Of a DNA stretch of 49,111 nt, positions 23,925-32,755 are shown in pieces (position 1 is the stretch's first letter; every line of letters starts with the position of its first letter). Under the pieces are notes generated by a model. The model had not been told where the DNA came from and searched no databases. It saw nothing but the letters and a program-made list of their open reading frames with translations. The DNA is taken from the NCBI GenBank assembly GCA_910586195.1, contig CAJUHO010000007.1, positions 1-49,111 on the forward strand, given 5' to 3'. The stretch is from an uncultured Bacilli bacterium (GTDB taxonomy: Bacteria > Bacillota_I > Bacilli_A > RF39 > UBA660). Made by a program: the position numbers and the translations under genes.

Positions 23925-24599
23925 CTAGTTTTCTTCTTCTATTTCTACATTATCTTGATCTGGTAATTCATTATCCTTATCATAATACTTTCCATATTCT
24001 TCAACATAGTCTAAAAAGTCTCCATTTGTACGTTTTGATTTAAATATATCAAACTCTTCTTCTTTATAATTCAAAACATTTTCGCCTACTAAAGTTTCTA
24101 GGACACTTCGATTATATTTTATTGAAGATAGAATATAGCTGATATTAGAAATAGCGTCTATAATTTCATGCTCTCTTACATAGACTTCTATCTTTGCATA
24201 ATGATACATCGCTTCAATAAAATATTTGTTTCCTACTTTATTAATTTCCACATAGCCAAAATTTTTACCACTTTTTAACTCTTTTGAATAATATGCTTTT
24301 CTATTTTCCTTATAACGAACCTCAATATTATGATAGTAACTCACTACATCAATATACAAATAATATCGATTATGATTTCCATCCTGTAATAGAGCATTAA
24401 ACTGATCTTTATTAATAAAACTAAGTCCTCTTGGCACATAATACTTATAGCCATCAAAAAAGGTATTATTTAATTTAGATTTTTTTAATAAAACTTTCTC
24501 TACTACCATATCTATATCATTATTGGAAAGTGAGATAATATTGGTACAGCCTGTTGTAAATACTACAGTTAGAATGAGCAAAACAATTACTTTTTTCAT
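23925..24599 (-). CDS. Putative lipoprotein
   Basis: A 224-residue protein with a lipoprotein signal peptide: KK, a hydrophobic core and lipobox FTTGC with Cys at about residue 18. The mature part is alpha/beta with many Tyr residues and ends in a very acidic tail. No family recognised. AGGTGA precedes the ATG. It lies 14 bases upstream of the disordered-protein gene, in the trmB-to-ytxH run. Confidence 0.75.
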   Translation of the reverse strand: MKKVIVLLILTVVFTTGCTNIISLSNNDIDMVVEKVLLKKSKLNNTFFDGYKYYVPRGLSFINKDQFNALLQDGNHNRYYLYIDVVSYYHNIEVRYKENRKAYYSKELKSGKNFGYVEINKVGNKYFIEAMYHYAKIEVYVREHEIIDAISNISYILSSIKYNRSVLETLVGENVLNYKEEEFDIFKSKRTNGDFLDYVEEYGKYYDKDNELPDQDNVEIEEEN

Positions 24600-24656
24600 A
24601 TTTCACCTACTCTTCTTTTATGATAACACAAATTCTAAAAAATAAAAATATTTAAA

Positions 24657-25304
24657 TCAGGATTTGTCTTTATTTGACGTAGATTTTTCTGCGATAAATG
24701 CCTTTATTTTAACACCACGATTTGCAAACTTTTCCTCATATTCCGTAGTAATCAAATTCTCATTCCTATGCAAATCTAAATTAACTTCTTTAAATATATA
24801 GCCAGCATTACTTAGGGAAACCAAAGAATAAGAAAACAAGTCTTCATTGTCTGTTCTTAAATAAATAGATGCTTTCTCTTTAAAAATGGTATCATATTTT
24901 TCTAAAAATATTTTACTAGTTAATCGTCTAGAATGATGTCGAACTTTTGGCCATGGATCTGAAAAATTCAAATAAAGACGAGTTACTTCCTTCTTAAAAA
25001 TAGTATCTATCTCTAATGCATTAGCACATATAATATATAAATTATCCAATTTTTCCTGTTCTACATTTTTTAGTGCTTTAGCAACAATACTAGACTGTTT
25101 CTCTATACCAATAAAATTAATATTAGGATTTCTTTTGGCATTTTCAATCAAAAACTTTCCTTTTCCCATTCCTAATTCTACATATAAAGGTTGGCATCTA
25201 GAAAATAAGTGCTGAAAGGATCCCTGATACTTTTTATAATCCTTTAAAAAATAGGTAGCATGAGCCATGATTTCTTCTTTATTTTTTACATTTCTCATTC
25301 GCAT
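24657..25304 (-). CDS. trmB: tRNA (guanine-N7)-methyltransferase TrmB
   Basis: About 215 residues. TrmB makes m7G46 in the variable loop of tRNA using S-adenosylmethionine. The SAM-binding motif VELGMGKGKF is near residue 45, followed by FIGIEKQ, the family hallmark NFSDPWPK and C-terminal TEYEEKFANRG. The ATG at 25304 follows AGGTGAT and gives the usual MRMRN opening. It heads the minus-strand cluster and is divergent from the small coiled-coil gene. Confidence 0.95.
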   Translation of the reverse strand: MRMRNVKNKEEIMAHATYFLKDYKKYQGSFQHLFSRCQPLYVELGMGKGKFLIENAKRNPNINFIGIEKQSSIVAKALKNVEQEKLDNLYIICANALEIDTIFKKEVTRLYLNFSDPWPKVRHHSRRLTSKIFLEKYDTIFKEKASIYLRTDNEDLFSYSLVSLSNAGYIFKEVNLDLHRNENLITTEYEEKFANRGVKIKAFIAEKSTSNKDKS

Positions 25305-25326
25305 AAAAATCACCTAATATTATCAT

Positions 25327-25355
25327 AACATAATTCAGAAAATATGCATATAATA
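25327..25355 (+). promoter_or_regulatory. Possible mother-cell sporulation promoter
   Basis: AACA (25327-25330) and CATATAATA (25347-25355) are 16 bases apart, matching the sigma-K layout (ACM, then CATANNNTA). The -10 also fits sigma-E (CATATAAT) and contains a sigma-A TATAAT without a -35. The sigma class is therefore uncertain. Confidence 0.4.
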
Positions 25356-25378
25356 AAACAAGGAAAGGAGTCTTAGAA

Positions 25379-25594
25379 ATGAATCAATCCCCATATCCTT
25401 ACATGATGAACCCTTATATGATGAATAATGGAGTATCTGCTAATACAGGAAAATTAACAGAATTAGAACAGCGTATTAGTAGACTAGAGAGACAGGTTAA
25501 GAGGTTAGAACATAAAGTTTTCCACAATGAATTTTCAACTACGTCGGATTATTCTGTGTCTCCTCCTAAAGATAAAGGTATGTATATGATGTAG
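25379..25594 (+). CDS. Small Met/Pro/Tyr-rich coiled-coil protein, possible spore-coat component
   Basis: A 71-residue protein. The N-terminus repeats PY-MMN units (SPYPYMMNPYMMNNG). The centre is a leucine-type coiled coil (LTELEQRISRLERQVKRLE), and the tail ends KGMYMM. Such composition is common among spore-coat or coat-associated proteins, and the promoter could be sigma-E/K type. The function is not proven. The ribosome-binding site AAGGAAAGGAG is strong. It is monocistronic with its own terminator. Confidence 0.65.
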   Translation: MNQSPYPYMMNPYMMNNGVSANTGKLTELEQRISRLERQVKRLEHKVFHNEFSTTSDYSVSPPKDKGMYMM

Positions 25595-25595
25595 T

Positions 25596-25623
25596 GCACA
25601 TAGAAATATGTGTTCTTTTTTTT
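25596..25623 (+). terminator. Intrinsic terminator of the small coiled-coil gene
   Basis: GCACATA and TATGTGT pair (25596-25602 with 25607-25613) around GAAA and run into C and eight T. Confidence 0.8.
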
Positions 25624-25642
25624 GCTAAATTTTAACAGTCCG

Positions 25643-25651
25643 TGGTATACT
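25643..25651 (+). promoter_or_regulatory. Extended -10 promoter of the FemABX genes
   Basis: TGG directly precedes TATACT (25646-25651). A weak TTGCTA lies 18 bases upstream. Initiation near 25658 supports translation from the ATG at 25678. Confidence 0.55.
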
Positions 25652-25677
25652 AATGATAATGAAAGATGAGGACAATT

Positions 25678-26985
25678 ATGAAACTAGTAGAATTAGATAA
25701 AAAAAAATTTGATAATTATATTAAAAATCATCCTACCAAGTCTCACTTCCTACAATCAGCAGCATGGGGAGAATTTTCTTATAAGGCTCGTGGGCTAAAG
25801 CCTTTTTATGTGGCTCTTATTGATGAAAGTGAAAAAATTGTAGGTGCTTCTTTACTTTTAAAAAAAGCTCTTCCCTTTGGGTTATGTTATTTATATGCAC
25901 CTAGAGGATTTGTAATAGATTATACAAATAATGATCAGATTCGCACTATGACGGAAGAAGTTGTCGCCTTTGCAAAAAGGAAGAAGGCTATCTTTGTCAA
26001 AATAGATCCTGATATTATCTATCATAATCAAGATTATTTAGGAGAAGAGGTAGAAACACCATATGATGCAAAGAAGATTATACATGACTTAAAAGAGGCC
26101 GGATTTAGACATTTGGGATTTACTAAAAATTTTGAAACTACGCAGCCACGTTATACTTTTCGGATTGATCTTTCACAAAGTATGGAAACAATTGAAAGCC
26201 ATTTTTCTAAGACTACCAAGCAACGCATTCAAAAATCTTTAAAATTGAAAACAGAAGTAGTTATTGGTAGTGAAAAAGATATCCCTGAATTTTATCATTT
26301 AATGATGCTAACAGAAGCTAGAAAAGACTTTGTATCCCATAATGAAGAATATTATCAAATGCTTTATGATATTTTTAATAAGGAAAATAAAGCTACCTTA
26401 TTTTTAGGAAAAATAAATATTGAAAAAATTTTAGAAGAAAACAAAAAAGAGCTTGCAGAAATAGAGAAGGAAATTACTACACTTCCTACAGAAAATCTAA
26501 GTAAAAGTGCTAAAAACAAACTAAAAGAATTCACTCGAAAAAAGGAAGTACTAGAAAAAGAGATTCAAAAATATGAAGAAGCGCTTGAAAAGTATGGTAA
26601 GGAAGTTACATTAAATGCCCACTGGATTATGGAATATGGAGATAAAGCTTGGGTTTTATATGCTGGTAATCATAATATTTTAACAGAAACGTATGCCAAT
26701 TATCATACATATTTAGAACATATTAAATTCTGCAAAGAGCGGGGGCTTAAAATTTATGATCAGTTTGGTACTATTGGCGATTTATCAAAAACAAATCCTC
26801 GTTTAGGTCTTCATGAATTTAAGAAAAAGTTTGGTGGCAACTATATTGAGTTTATTGGGGAATTTGATTATGTCACTAATAAATTTATGTACTTTGTTTT
26901 TACAAGACTAGTTCCCTTTTACAGAAAAATAATAAAAAGAAAATCTAAAAAGGAGGTTCAAAATGAAGTTAGTAGAAATCAGTAG
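25678..26985 (+). CDS. FemABX-family peptidoglycan bridge aminoacyltransferase (paralogue 1)
   Basis: About 435 residues. FemABX enzymes use aminoacyl-tRNA to add residues to the stem-peptide lysine of lipid II, building interpeptide bridges. The twin GNAT-like domains are recognisable (SHFLQSAAWGEFSYKARG at the start; IYDQFGTIGDL...GLHEFKKKFGG...EFIGEFDYV at the end), with the family's helical coiled-coil arm inserted at about residues 245-310. I use the ATG at 25678, preceded by GAGG, not the ATG at 25666. It is first of two overlapping genes; a third paralogue lies convergent beyond a terminator. The amino acid added cannot be read from sequence. Confidence 0.9.
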   Translation: MKLVELDKKKFDNYIKNHPTKSHFLQSAAWGEFSYKARGLKPFYVALIDESEKIVGASLLLKKALPFGLCYLYAPRGFVIDYTNNDQIRTMTEEVVAFAKRKKAIFVKIDPDIIYHNQDYLGEEVETPYDAKKIIHDLKEAGFRHLGFTKNFETTQPRYTFRIDLSQSMETIESHFSKTTKQRIQKSLKLKTEVVIGSEKDIPEFYHLMMLTEARKDFVSHNEEYYQMLYDIFNKENKATLFLGKINIEKILEENKKELAEIEKEITTLPTENLSKSAKNKLKEFTRKKEVLEKEIQKYEEALEKYGKEVTLNAHWIMEYGDKAWVLYAGNHNILTETYANYHTYLEHIKFCKERGLKIYDQFGTIGDLSKTNPRLGLHEFKKKFGGNYIEFIGEFDYVTNKFMYFVFTRLVPFYRKIIKRKSKKEVQNEVSRNQ

Positions 26986-28273
26986 TAATAAATTTCAAGA
27001 GCTTGCCAAAAAAAGCGATCAGATTACCTTTCATCAGACCAAACAATGGGGAAAGTTGAAAGAGTCCAATGGATGGCATGCTTATTATTTATCTTTAGAG
27101 GAGAAAGGCAAATCATATGCTTGTACTCTTATGCTTACCAAAGATATTCCCATTATTAAAAAGCGAATTTGTTATTGCCCTAGAGGTTTTTTAATCGACT
27201 ATAAAAATAAAAAAATTCTAAGAAACTTCACAGAAGAAATCAAAGAATTTGCTAAAAAGAAAAAAGGCATTTTTATTAAGATTGATCCCTATGTTCCATA
27301 TAAACAGCATAACAGAGATGGAGCCTTAGTAGAAGGTGGTTTTGATAATAGTGAAGCTGTAGAAAATTTGAAAGAGTTAGAATATAAACATTTTGGTTTT
27401 AATTTAATGCAAGATACCTTACAACCAAGATGGATGCATACGATTCCTATAAAGAATAGAAGTATGGATGAAATCATGGCTGACATGGAATCGAAAACTA
27501 GACAAATTTTAAGAAAAAATGAACGCTGTGGTATTACAACTCGCGAAATCAAAAGAGAAGAACTTTCAAAATTCAAAGATATCATGAAACATACTAGTGA
27601 TCGTAGAGAATTTGTAGATCGTCCCCTATCTTATTATGAAAATATGTGGGATAACCTACATAAAGATGGTATTTTAAAAATTATGATTGCAGAGATTGAT
27701 TTTGATAAGTATAAAGAGAACGTAGAACAGGAACGCAAAAAGATATTAAATGAGATGAAAGATCGTTTTACAAAAAAGAAAAATAATACTATAAAAATGA
27801 ATGAAAAGAAGTTTAACAGTAGACAAAAGCAGGATGAGGAGAATGTGTTAAGATTAGAAAAACAATTAAGGGAAATTGAAAATTATCAATATACTTACGG
27901 TCATAAAGCACTATTAGGTGGAATCTTATTCTTAATTTATGGTAATGAAGTATTATCCTTATATGGTGGAAGTATGAAAAGTCTTATGAATTTTCAATCT
28001 GCTTATACTCTTCATTTTGAGGGAATTAAATATGCATACGAGCATCATTTTTCTACTTATAATTTTTATGGAATCACGGGTGACTTTCGTGAAGAAAATC
28101 CATTATATGGACTTTATTTATTTAAAAAAAGTTTTGGAGGAGAAGTAGTAGAATTAATAGGAGAATTTGATCTTATTCTTAACAAATTCTGGTATCGGAC
28201 TTACAATTTTTCTTTTAAAGTTTATCATGGGTTAAAAAACATTAAAAATAAAAAACCGACAAAAAAGAATTGA
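26963..28273 (+). CDS. FemABX-family peptidoglycan bridge aminoacyltransferase (paralogue 2)
   Basis: A 436-residue FemABX protein with the same plan as its neighbour: FHQTKQWGKLKESNGWHAYY near the start, a Lys/Glu-rich coiled-coil insert (about 250-310) and NFYGITGDF...GLYLFKKSFGGEVVELIGEFD at the end. The start codon has AAGGAGG and lies inside the end of paralogue 1 (23-base overlap), so the two are cotranslated. Sequence divergence between them is large, consistent with successive additions to one bridge, as FemX, FemA and FemB do in Staphylococcus aureus. Confidence 0.9.
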   Translation: MKLVEISSNKFQELAKKSDQITFHQTKQWGKLKESNGWHAYYLSLEEKGKSYACTLMLTKDIPIIKKRICYCPRGFLIDYKNKKILRNFTEEIKEFAKKKKGIFIKIDPYVPYKQHNRDGALVEGGFDNSEAVENLKELEYKHFGFNLMQDTLQPRWMHTIPIKNRSMDEIMADMESKTRQILRKNERCGITTREIKREELSKFKDIMKHTSDRREFVDRPLSYYENMWDNLHKDGILKIMIAEIDFDKYKENVEQERKKILNEMKDRFTKKKNNTIKMNEKKFNSRQKQDEENVLRLEKQLREIENYQYTYGHKALLGGILFLIYGNEVLSLYGGSMKSLMNFQSAYTLHFEGIKYAYEHHFSTYNFYGITGDFREENPLYGLYLFKKSFGGEVVELIGEFDLILNKFWYRTYNFSFKVYHGLKNIKNKKPTKKN

Positions 28274-28303
28274 TTACTAGTTAGGATAGTCAATTCTTTT
28301 TTT
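28261..28303. terminator. Bidirectional terminator between convergent FemABX genes
   Basis: AAAAAAGAATTGA (28261-28273) and TCAATTCTTTTTTT (28290-28303) pair perfectly, with A- and T-runs on both sides. It overlaps the stop codons of both genes. Confidence 0.85.
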
Positions 28304-29522
28304 ATCTTCTTTTTATTGTTCGAATTACTTGAAATAAAAAATAGTGTAGCGGAGAAATCACTAATTCATGTTCGCCAATTAATTCTTCTACATAACCTGT
28401 AAAACCTTTTTTGAAATCATAAACTCCATAGCTAGCATCACTTGGATCAAAGTTCCCACTAATACCATAGAAATTATATTTCTTAAAACCATTTTCCTTG
28501 GCATATTGAATCATTTCCCATTGAATAAAATGAGGACAGCCAAAATGCATAAACTCTTTTCTATTACCGCCAAACAAATAAAGTACTTCTTCCCCATACG
28601 TTATAAAAATACCAGTAGAGGCTGAAACTGTTTCTCCGTACTTTTCAATCATGCCTTCTAGTTCTTTCTTTCTTTCTAGTAACTGTTCTAATATTTTTCT
28701 ATGAATTTCTAGTTTTCCTTCTGTAGAACCATTTTCTTTCATACGGTCTATCGTTTTTCTTTCCTCTTGCTCCTCAATATTTAACTCATCTAGATTTTTT
28801 TGTAAGGGTATATCACAAAGTATAAAGCGAGCATTGCCCTTTCTCGCCAATAGTTGATATAAATCTTTAAAATATTCTAAATCCCGATTAGCAAAATGTT
28901 TTCTCTCACAAGTAGCATCTAATATTTCTTTTACAAGTGGAATTTCTTTATGGGTGGCATCTCTTATAATTAAATTATTTTTCTTGGCCTTTTTGATAGA
29001 TCGTTTTGTAAAGGTTCGCATATTTTTAAATATAGTGTCTAAATCTTTATCTAAATCTAGAGAAAAACTCCAAGAAATTTGTTCACTTGCTTTACTTTTT
29101 TTAAATCCTAACGAATGCAAATATTCTAATTCCTCAGTATGATCTATTCCACCTTCTACTATATTTCCATCAATGTCTCGTTGCTTTAAAATGTAATAAG
29201 GATCCATTCGTAAAATATAACCTTTTTTATTTTTTATAAATACTTTTAATTTTTCTACAAAAAAGGAAAGTACTTCTTTATCACTGTAATCTACAAGTAG
29301 TCCTCGTGGTGCATAAAATTCAAAACAGCCAAAATGCCTTCTATGAGAAATTAGCATAGATGCTGCTAAAATTTCTTTTTCCTTAACAACACCAACATAA
29401 TATACTTGCCATCCATTCTTTTTGCGCAAAGACCCAATCTCTGGTATTTGCATGAAGTTTTTCAATGGGTGCTGTTCTAAGAACTGGCGAAATTTTTCTC
29501 GCTCTAGTAGTTGAAATTCCAT
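28302..29522 (-). CDS. FemABX-family peptidoglycan bridge aminoacyltransferase (paralogue 3)
   Basis: A 406-residue third FemABX member. It has the early motif NFMQIPEIGSLRKKNGWQVYY, a coiled-coil arm (about 230-285) and KKYNFYGISGNF...GVYDFKKGFTGYVEELIGEHEL at the C-terminus. The start follows GGAG two bases after the flippase stop, so it is cotranscribed with the MurJ-type gene. Lipid II modification and lipid II export thus share an operon. Bridge residue and order of action are unknown. Confidence 0.9.
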   Translation of the reverse strand: MEFQLLEREKFRQFLEQHPLKNFMQIPEIGSLRKKNGWQVYYVGVVKEKEILAASMLISHRRHFGCFEFYAPRGLLVDYSDKEVLSFFVEKLKVFIKNKKGYILRMDPYYILKQRDIDGNIVEGGIDHTEELEYLHSLGFKKSKASEQISWSFSLDLDKDLDTIFKNMRTFTKRSIKKAKKNNLIIRDATHKEIPLVKEILDATCERKHFANRDLEYFKDLYQLLARKGNARFILCDIPLQKNLDELNIEEQEERKTIDRMKENGSTEGKLEIHRKILEQLLERKKELEGMIEKYGETVSASTGIFITYGEEVLYLFGGNRKEFMHFGCPHFIQWEMIQYAKENGFKKYNFYGISGNFDPSDASYGVYDFKKGFTGYVEELIGEHELVISPLHYFLFQVIRTIKRR

Positions 29523-29524
29523 CC

Positions 29525-31192
29525 TTATGCTCCTTTCTTCTTTTTAATTTTTAATTTTTTTAATAAATTATCTCCAAAGATATCTTGTATTGTATGAGAT
29601 TTCCATGTAAGGAAGAAATAGACAGCCATTCCAATACAAGCATAAATTAAAATAATAAAGATATTCATAAAACGATTAGTAACAACAATTGGAATTATAA
29701 TTCTAGTAAGTAATAATGCAATCACCATCATTACTGTTGCACATAAAATATGAATCAATTGTTTCACCGTTTCTTCGTAATTTACACCGCACTTTTTATG
29801 TAGAGCAATTAAACATATCACAAATGATGTTCCATAACCAATGATAGTGGCTGTAATAGAACCATAATAGGCAGGAAGTCCCATCTTATAGAATCCACAA
29901 ATTAGTGATACATTCAAAAGAAATTTCAATAATACACCTGTTGCTAGTGAGACAAATACTACTCTATAGTATTTTAAAACTTGTACCATAGTAACCGCTG
30001 TTGTAAAAAGGGAGGTAATTAAGGCTACAAAAACTAGATAAGAAAGAACCGAAGGCCCATATTTACTAGAACCATAAAATACCATCCATACTGGTTCTGA
30101 TAAAAAACTTAGACCAATTGTCATAGGAATTGTTAAAAAGGCTAATATTTGAAAGGTCTGATTTATTTTTCGATGAACATCTTTTTTATCATCTAAGACT
30201 AAACTAGAAGTTAAATTGGGAATTAAGCTAATAATAACACCTGTAGAAATTGAGATAATAATCATATTAAATTTAGCACCCCACGTAGAAATAATTCCCA
30301 TAACAGTTTCTGCATCTTGCGTTGTATAATGAATCTGTTCTCCCAGTGTTTTTACAAGTGTAAAGGTATCTACAAAACTATAAAGAGACTTGAAAATATC
30401 AATCATAATAAATGGTAGGGCATACCAACATAGTTTTTTAAATATCTGCTTATTTGTAATTTTTGGTTCTTTTGTATCTAGAATTTTCTCGTTTAATTTC
30501 TTTTTATTACTTAATGTTTTTTCCACCAAATAAACATATGCTGCAAATGCGCCAATACTAGCACCAAAAACAGCGACACCTACTGCGGTAGTTAAGGATA
30601 GGTGGAATACTTTTAAGGCAATATAACTTCCCGCTACAATAAACATAACCCGAACTATTTGTTCGTATATTTGTGATAGTGCTGTCGGTGTAATAAACTT
30701 ATGTCCCTCTAAAAATCCACGATAAATACTTAAAATTGGTACAACTAAAATCGCAGTAGAAATCACTCTAATAACAAAAGTAACTTGTTCAATTGTATTA
30801 CCACCAGTAAGCTCTCCCAAAATGGCATGAGCAAGCTGTGGGGCAAAGAAGAATAATACTAAAAAGCAGACAAGTCCTAAAATCAAGGCAATTTGTTTTC
30901 CCATTTTAAAAGCTCGTGCTTTTGCATCATAATAACCTAGTGTCTGATACTCACTAATAAGTTTGCTAATGGCAAGGGGAATTCCAGCAGAAGATAGGGC
31001 TGTAAATACTAAATAAATAGTATACGCATATCCATATAAAGCGCCACCTTGTTCTCCAATAATAGCATGAAAGGGAATGACATAAAGTATTCCCAAAATT
31101 TTTGTAAAAACAATACCAAAAGTAGCAATAAATGCACCTTGGATAAAATTCGTTTTATTCATTATTTTATTTTCATGTCTTTTCTTTTTCAA
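29525..31192 (-). CDS. MurJ/SpoVB-family lipid II flippase
   Basis: A 555-residue MOP-superfamily transporter with about 14 membrane helices. It begins NFIQGAFIATFGIVFTKILGILYVIPFHAIIGEQGGALYGYAYTIY, the pattern of the YtgP/SpoVB group, which flips lipid II (MurJ) or acts in spore cortex synthesis (SpoVB). These two roles cannot be separated here. The best start is the TTG at 31192: GGAAGTGAT lies before it, while the in-frame ATG at 31162 has no ribosome-binding site. It is followed at once by FemABX paralogue 3, which favours a lipid II role. Confidence 0.88.
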   Translation of the reverse strand: MKKKRHENKIMNKTNFIQGAFIATFGIVFTKILGILYVIPFHAIIGEQGGALYGYAYTIYLVFTALSSAGIPLAISKLISEYQTLGYYDAKARAFKMGKQIALILGLVCFLVLFFFAPQLAHAILGELTGGNTIEQVTFVIRVISTAILVVPILSIYRGFLEGHKFITPTALSQIYEQIVRVMFIVAGSYIALKVFHLSLTTAVGVAVFGASIGAFAAYVYLVEKTLSNKKKLNEKILDTKEPKITNKQIFKKLCWYALPFIMIDIFKSLYSFVDTFTLVKTLGEQIHYTTQDAETVMGIISTWGAKFNMIIISISTGVIISLIPNLTSSLVLDDKKDVHRKINQTFQILAFLTIPMTIGLSFLSEPVWMVFYGSSKYGPSVLSYLVFVALITSLFTTAVTMVQVLKYYRVVFVSLATGVLLKFLLNVSLICGFYKMGLPAYYGSITATIIGYGTSFVICLIALHKKCGVNYEETVKQLIHILCATVMMVIALLLTRIIIPIVVTNRFMNIFIILIYACIGMAVYFFLTWKSHTIQDIFGDNLLKKLKIKKKKGA

Positions 31193-31259
31193 ACTTCATC
31201 ACTTCCATTTAGTTTTTCCACATTAATCATACCATAAATAGAAGTTTTTGGAAATAAAC

Positions 31260-31433
31260 TTATTTCAAATACACAATCATAGCAGAGAAGCAATAGATTT
31301 GTTCTTCTCCAAAAATTGTAGCACTTACTTGATATTTGATATCTACAATTTCCTTATCAAACTCTTCTAAAAAGCCATTAATTGCGTTTTCTAAGTCTTT
31401 CTCGTCTTCTTCATCAAATATTTTTACTTTCAT
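31260..31433 (-). CDS. cse60: Cse60-like sporulation protein
   Basis: A 57-residue protein too short for most gene callers. It reads MKVKIFDEEDEKDLENAING at the start and EEQIYCFSAMIVYLK at the end, close to the sporulation protein Cse60 of Bacillus, a sigma-E-controlled gene of unknown molecular role. The whole length matches the family plan: an N-terminal FDEE motif, a helix, then beta strands with the hallmark IYCFSAMIxY. TTGGTGAT lies just before the ATG at 31433. The name is by recalled similarity, and a search should confirm it. Confidence 0.75.
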   Translation of the reverse strand: MKVKIFDEEDEKDLENAINGFLEEFDKEIVDIKYQVSATIFGEEQIYCFSAMIVYLK

Positions 31434-31487
31434 CCAATCACCAAATATAGTATAAGATTAGTTTTCCACAAAAATTGTTGAAAATAC

Positions 31488-31513
31488 AAAAAAGAGTACA
31501 CAAAGTATACTCT
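31488..31513 (-). terminator. Intrinsic terminator of the Fic-like gene
   Basis: AGAGTA (31493-31498) and TACTCT (31508-31513) pair and the minus strand runs into six T. Confidence 0.65.
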
Positions 31514-31517
31514 AGGA

Positions 31518-32405
31518 TTATTTTATTTTCCTATATTGTTCTAATTTATTATCTAAAAAATACACTTGATCTTCCATACGATTTAAGTTAAAGTCAAACC
31601 ACTCATTCCAATTATCATTATCAGGATTTGTTGCCAAGTTTCCAATCAGTTCTCGATATTTATCGCGAAAAGGAAAATAAGCTCTAGTACCATATAAAGT
31701 TGGACCTTCAAAGGAATCATCATACTGTCTATTTGTTAATTCATGCAATTTTATATTTTGAAGAATCCTAGCATATCTGGTATTTCCATCATCAAACATT
31801 TGTAAACTTGCAATTAATCCATGAATAATCTGAGGTTGTAAAAATAAATTTTCATTATAATAATCAGAATTATAAAAATTCAGCGTTTTATCAATTGCCT
31901 CATCTATATCTGTATAGGGAAGAGAAAAATAACGAATTTTTATCTCTCCATTTTCACGTCTACCAACAAACGCCTCATTATCAGTTCGATGGTCCTTATT
32001 AATAAATTTTGCACTTTTTGTTCCACGTAACAAGCGTTTATGTCCCTCTATAAACGTATCTCTAGATAAACTAAGATTTCCCTGTTTTAAAAGATAATCA
32101 AGAGTATTTTCCTGATCCATTTGCATATAGATAGAAATTAAAAAGCTATCTTCTTTTTCTAAAACTTGATTATCGATAATCTCCGATGTTTTTATAGCAT
32201 TAATAAAAGGTAAACGTTTCTCTTTAGGTAATTGTAAAAGTGATTGTAAGTATTGATTATACAATTCATTTGTATAATCAATATGTCCTAGGACATATTC
32301 GGAAATTTTAAGATTAGAAATCGAATCAAAAATTTTTAGATTTACAACTGGAATACTACCACTATTTCGCAACTCTTCAATTGATTTGCCATTATAACAA
32401 GACAT
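31518..32405 (-). CDS. Fic-domain-like protein with altered catalytic motif
   Basis: A 295-residue protein with Fic layout. An alpha-inhibitor-like stretch TSEIIDN (73-79) precedes IEGHKRLLRG...FVGRR...YFSLPY and the active-site region MFDDGNTRYARILQN (203-217). Canonical Fic enzymes, which transfer AMP or other phospho-groups, have HxFxxGNGRxxR. Here Gln202 replaces the catalytic His and Thr209 the second Gly, while Phe, Asn and both Arg are kept. It may be inactive, regulatory or mechanistically different. It has its own strong promoter and terminator, so it is an independent unit. AAGGGGGA precedes the ATG. Confidence 0.75.
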   Translation of the reverse strand: MSCYNGKSIEELRNSGSIPVVNLKIFDSISNLKISEYVLGHIDYTNELYNQYLQSLLQLPKEKRLPFINAIKTSEIIDNQVLEKEDSFLISIYMQMDQENTLDYLLKQGNLSLSRDTFIEGHKRLLRGTKSAKFINKDHRTDNEAFVGRRENGEIKIRYFSLPYTDIDEAIDKTLNFYNSDYYNENLFLQPQIIHGLIASLQMFDDGNTRYARILQNIKLHELTNRQYDDSFEGPTLYGTRAYFPFRDKYRELIGNLATNPDNDNWNEWFDFNLNRMEDQVYFLDNKLEQYRKIK

Positions 32406-32431
32406 ATTATTCCCCCTTTAAATATGCATAA

Positions 32432-32460
32432 ATTATATCATAAAACAAGGAAAAATGCAA
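32432..32460 (-). promoter_or_regulatory. Sigma-A promoter of the Fic-like gene
   Basis: TTGCAT, a 17-base spacer and TATAAT with TGA before it (extended -10), all on the minus strand. The -10 is about 25 bases from the start codon. Confidence 0.8.
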
Positions 32461-32721
32461 TAAATACTTAATTCATTAATGGCATTTACTTTAATATATA
32501 TTTTCCATATATATCAAACTTTAGAATTACAATCTACCCGATTAACTTTAAACCAAATAGTCCTTTAATAGTTTTACAGCAGTATATTTACTTCTACTAT
32601 TAATTAATCAGATATAACTTATAAAAATTTTCTTTCAGCGTATTTTAAATTATTCTATCTATTTTTAATTCCTTCTTTTCTTATGTTTCTTATAATTATA
32701 TTGCCTTCTAAAACGAACAAC

Positions 32722-32755
32722 AAAAAAATAGAGCATAATTTTCTATGTCTATTTT
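32722..32755 (-). terminator. Intrinsic terminator of the giant surface-protein gene
   Basis: AAAATAGA/TCTATTTT plus inner CATA/TATG pair with one bulge, and the minus strand continues into seven T. It begins at the stop codon. Confidence 0.8.

Larger units (their letters stand above)
32406..32755. other. 350-bp intergenic region
   Basis: The left end carries the Fic-gene promoter and the right end the terminator of the giant surface-protein gene (32722-32755). Between about 32470 and 32700 the DNA is very AT-rich, and I see no gene, repeat or clear structure. Confidence 0.5.
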
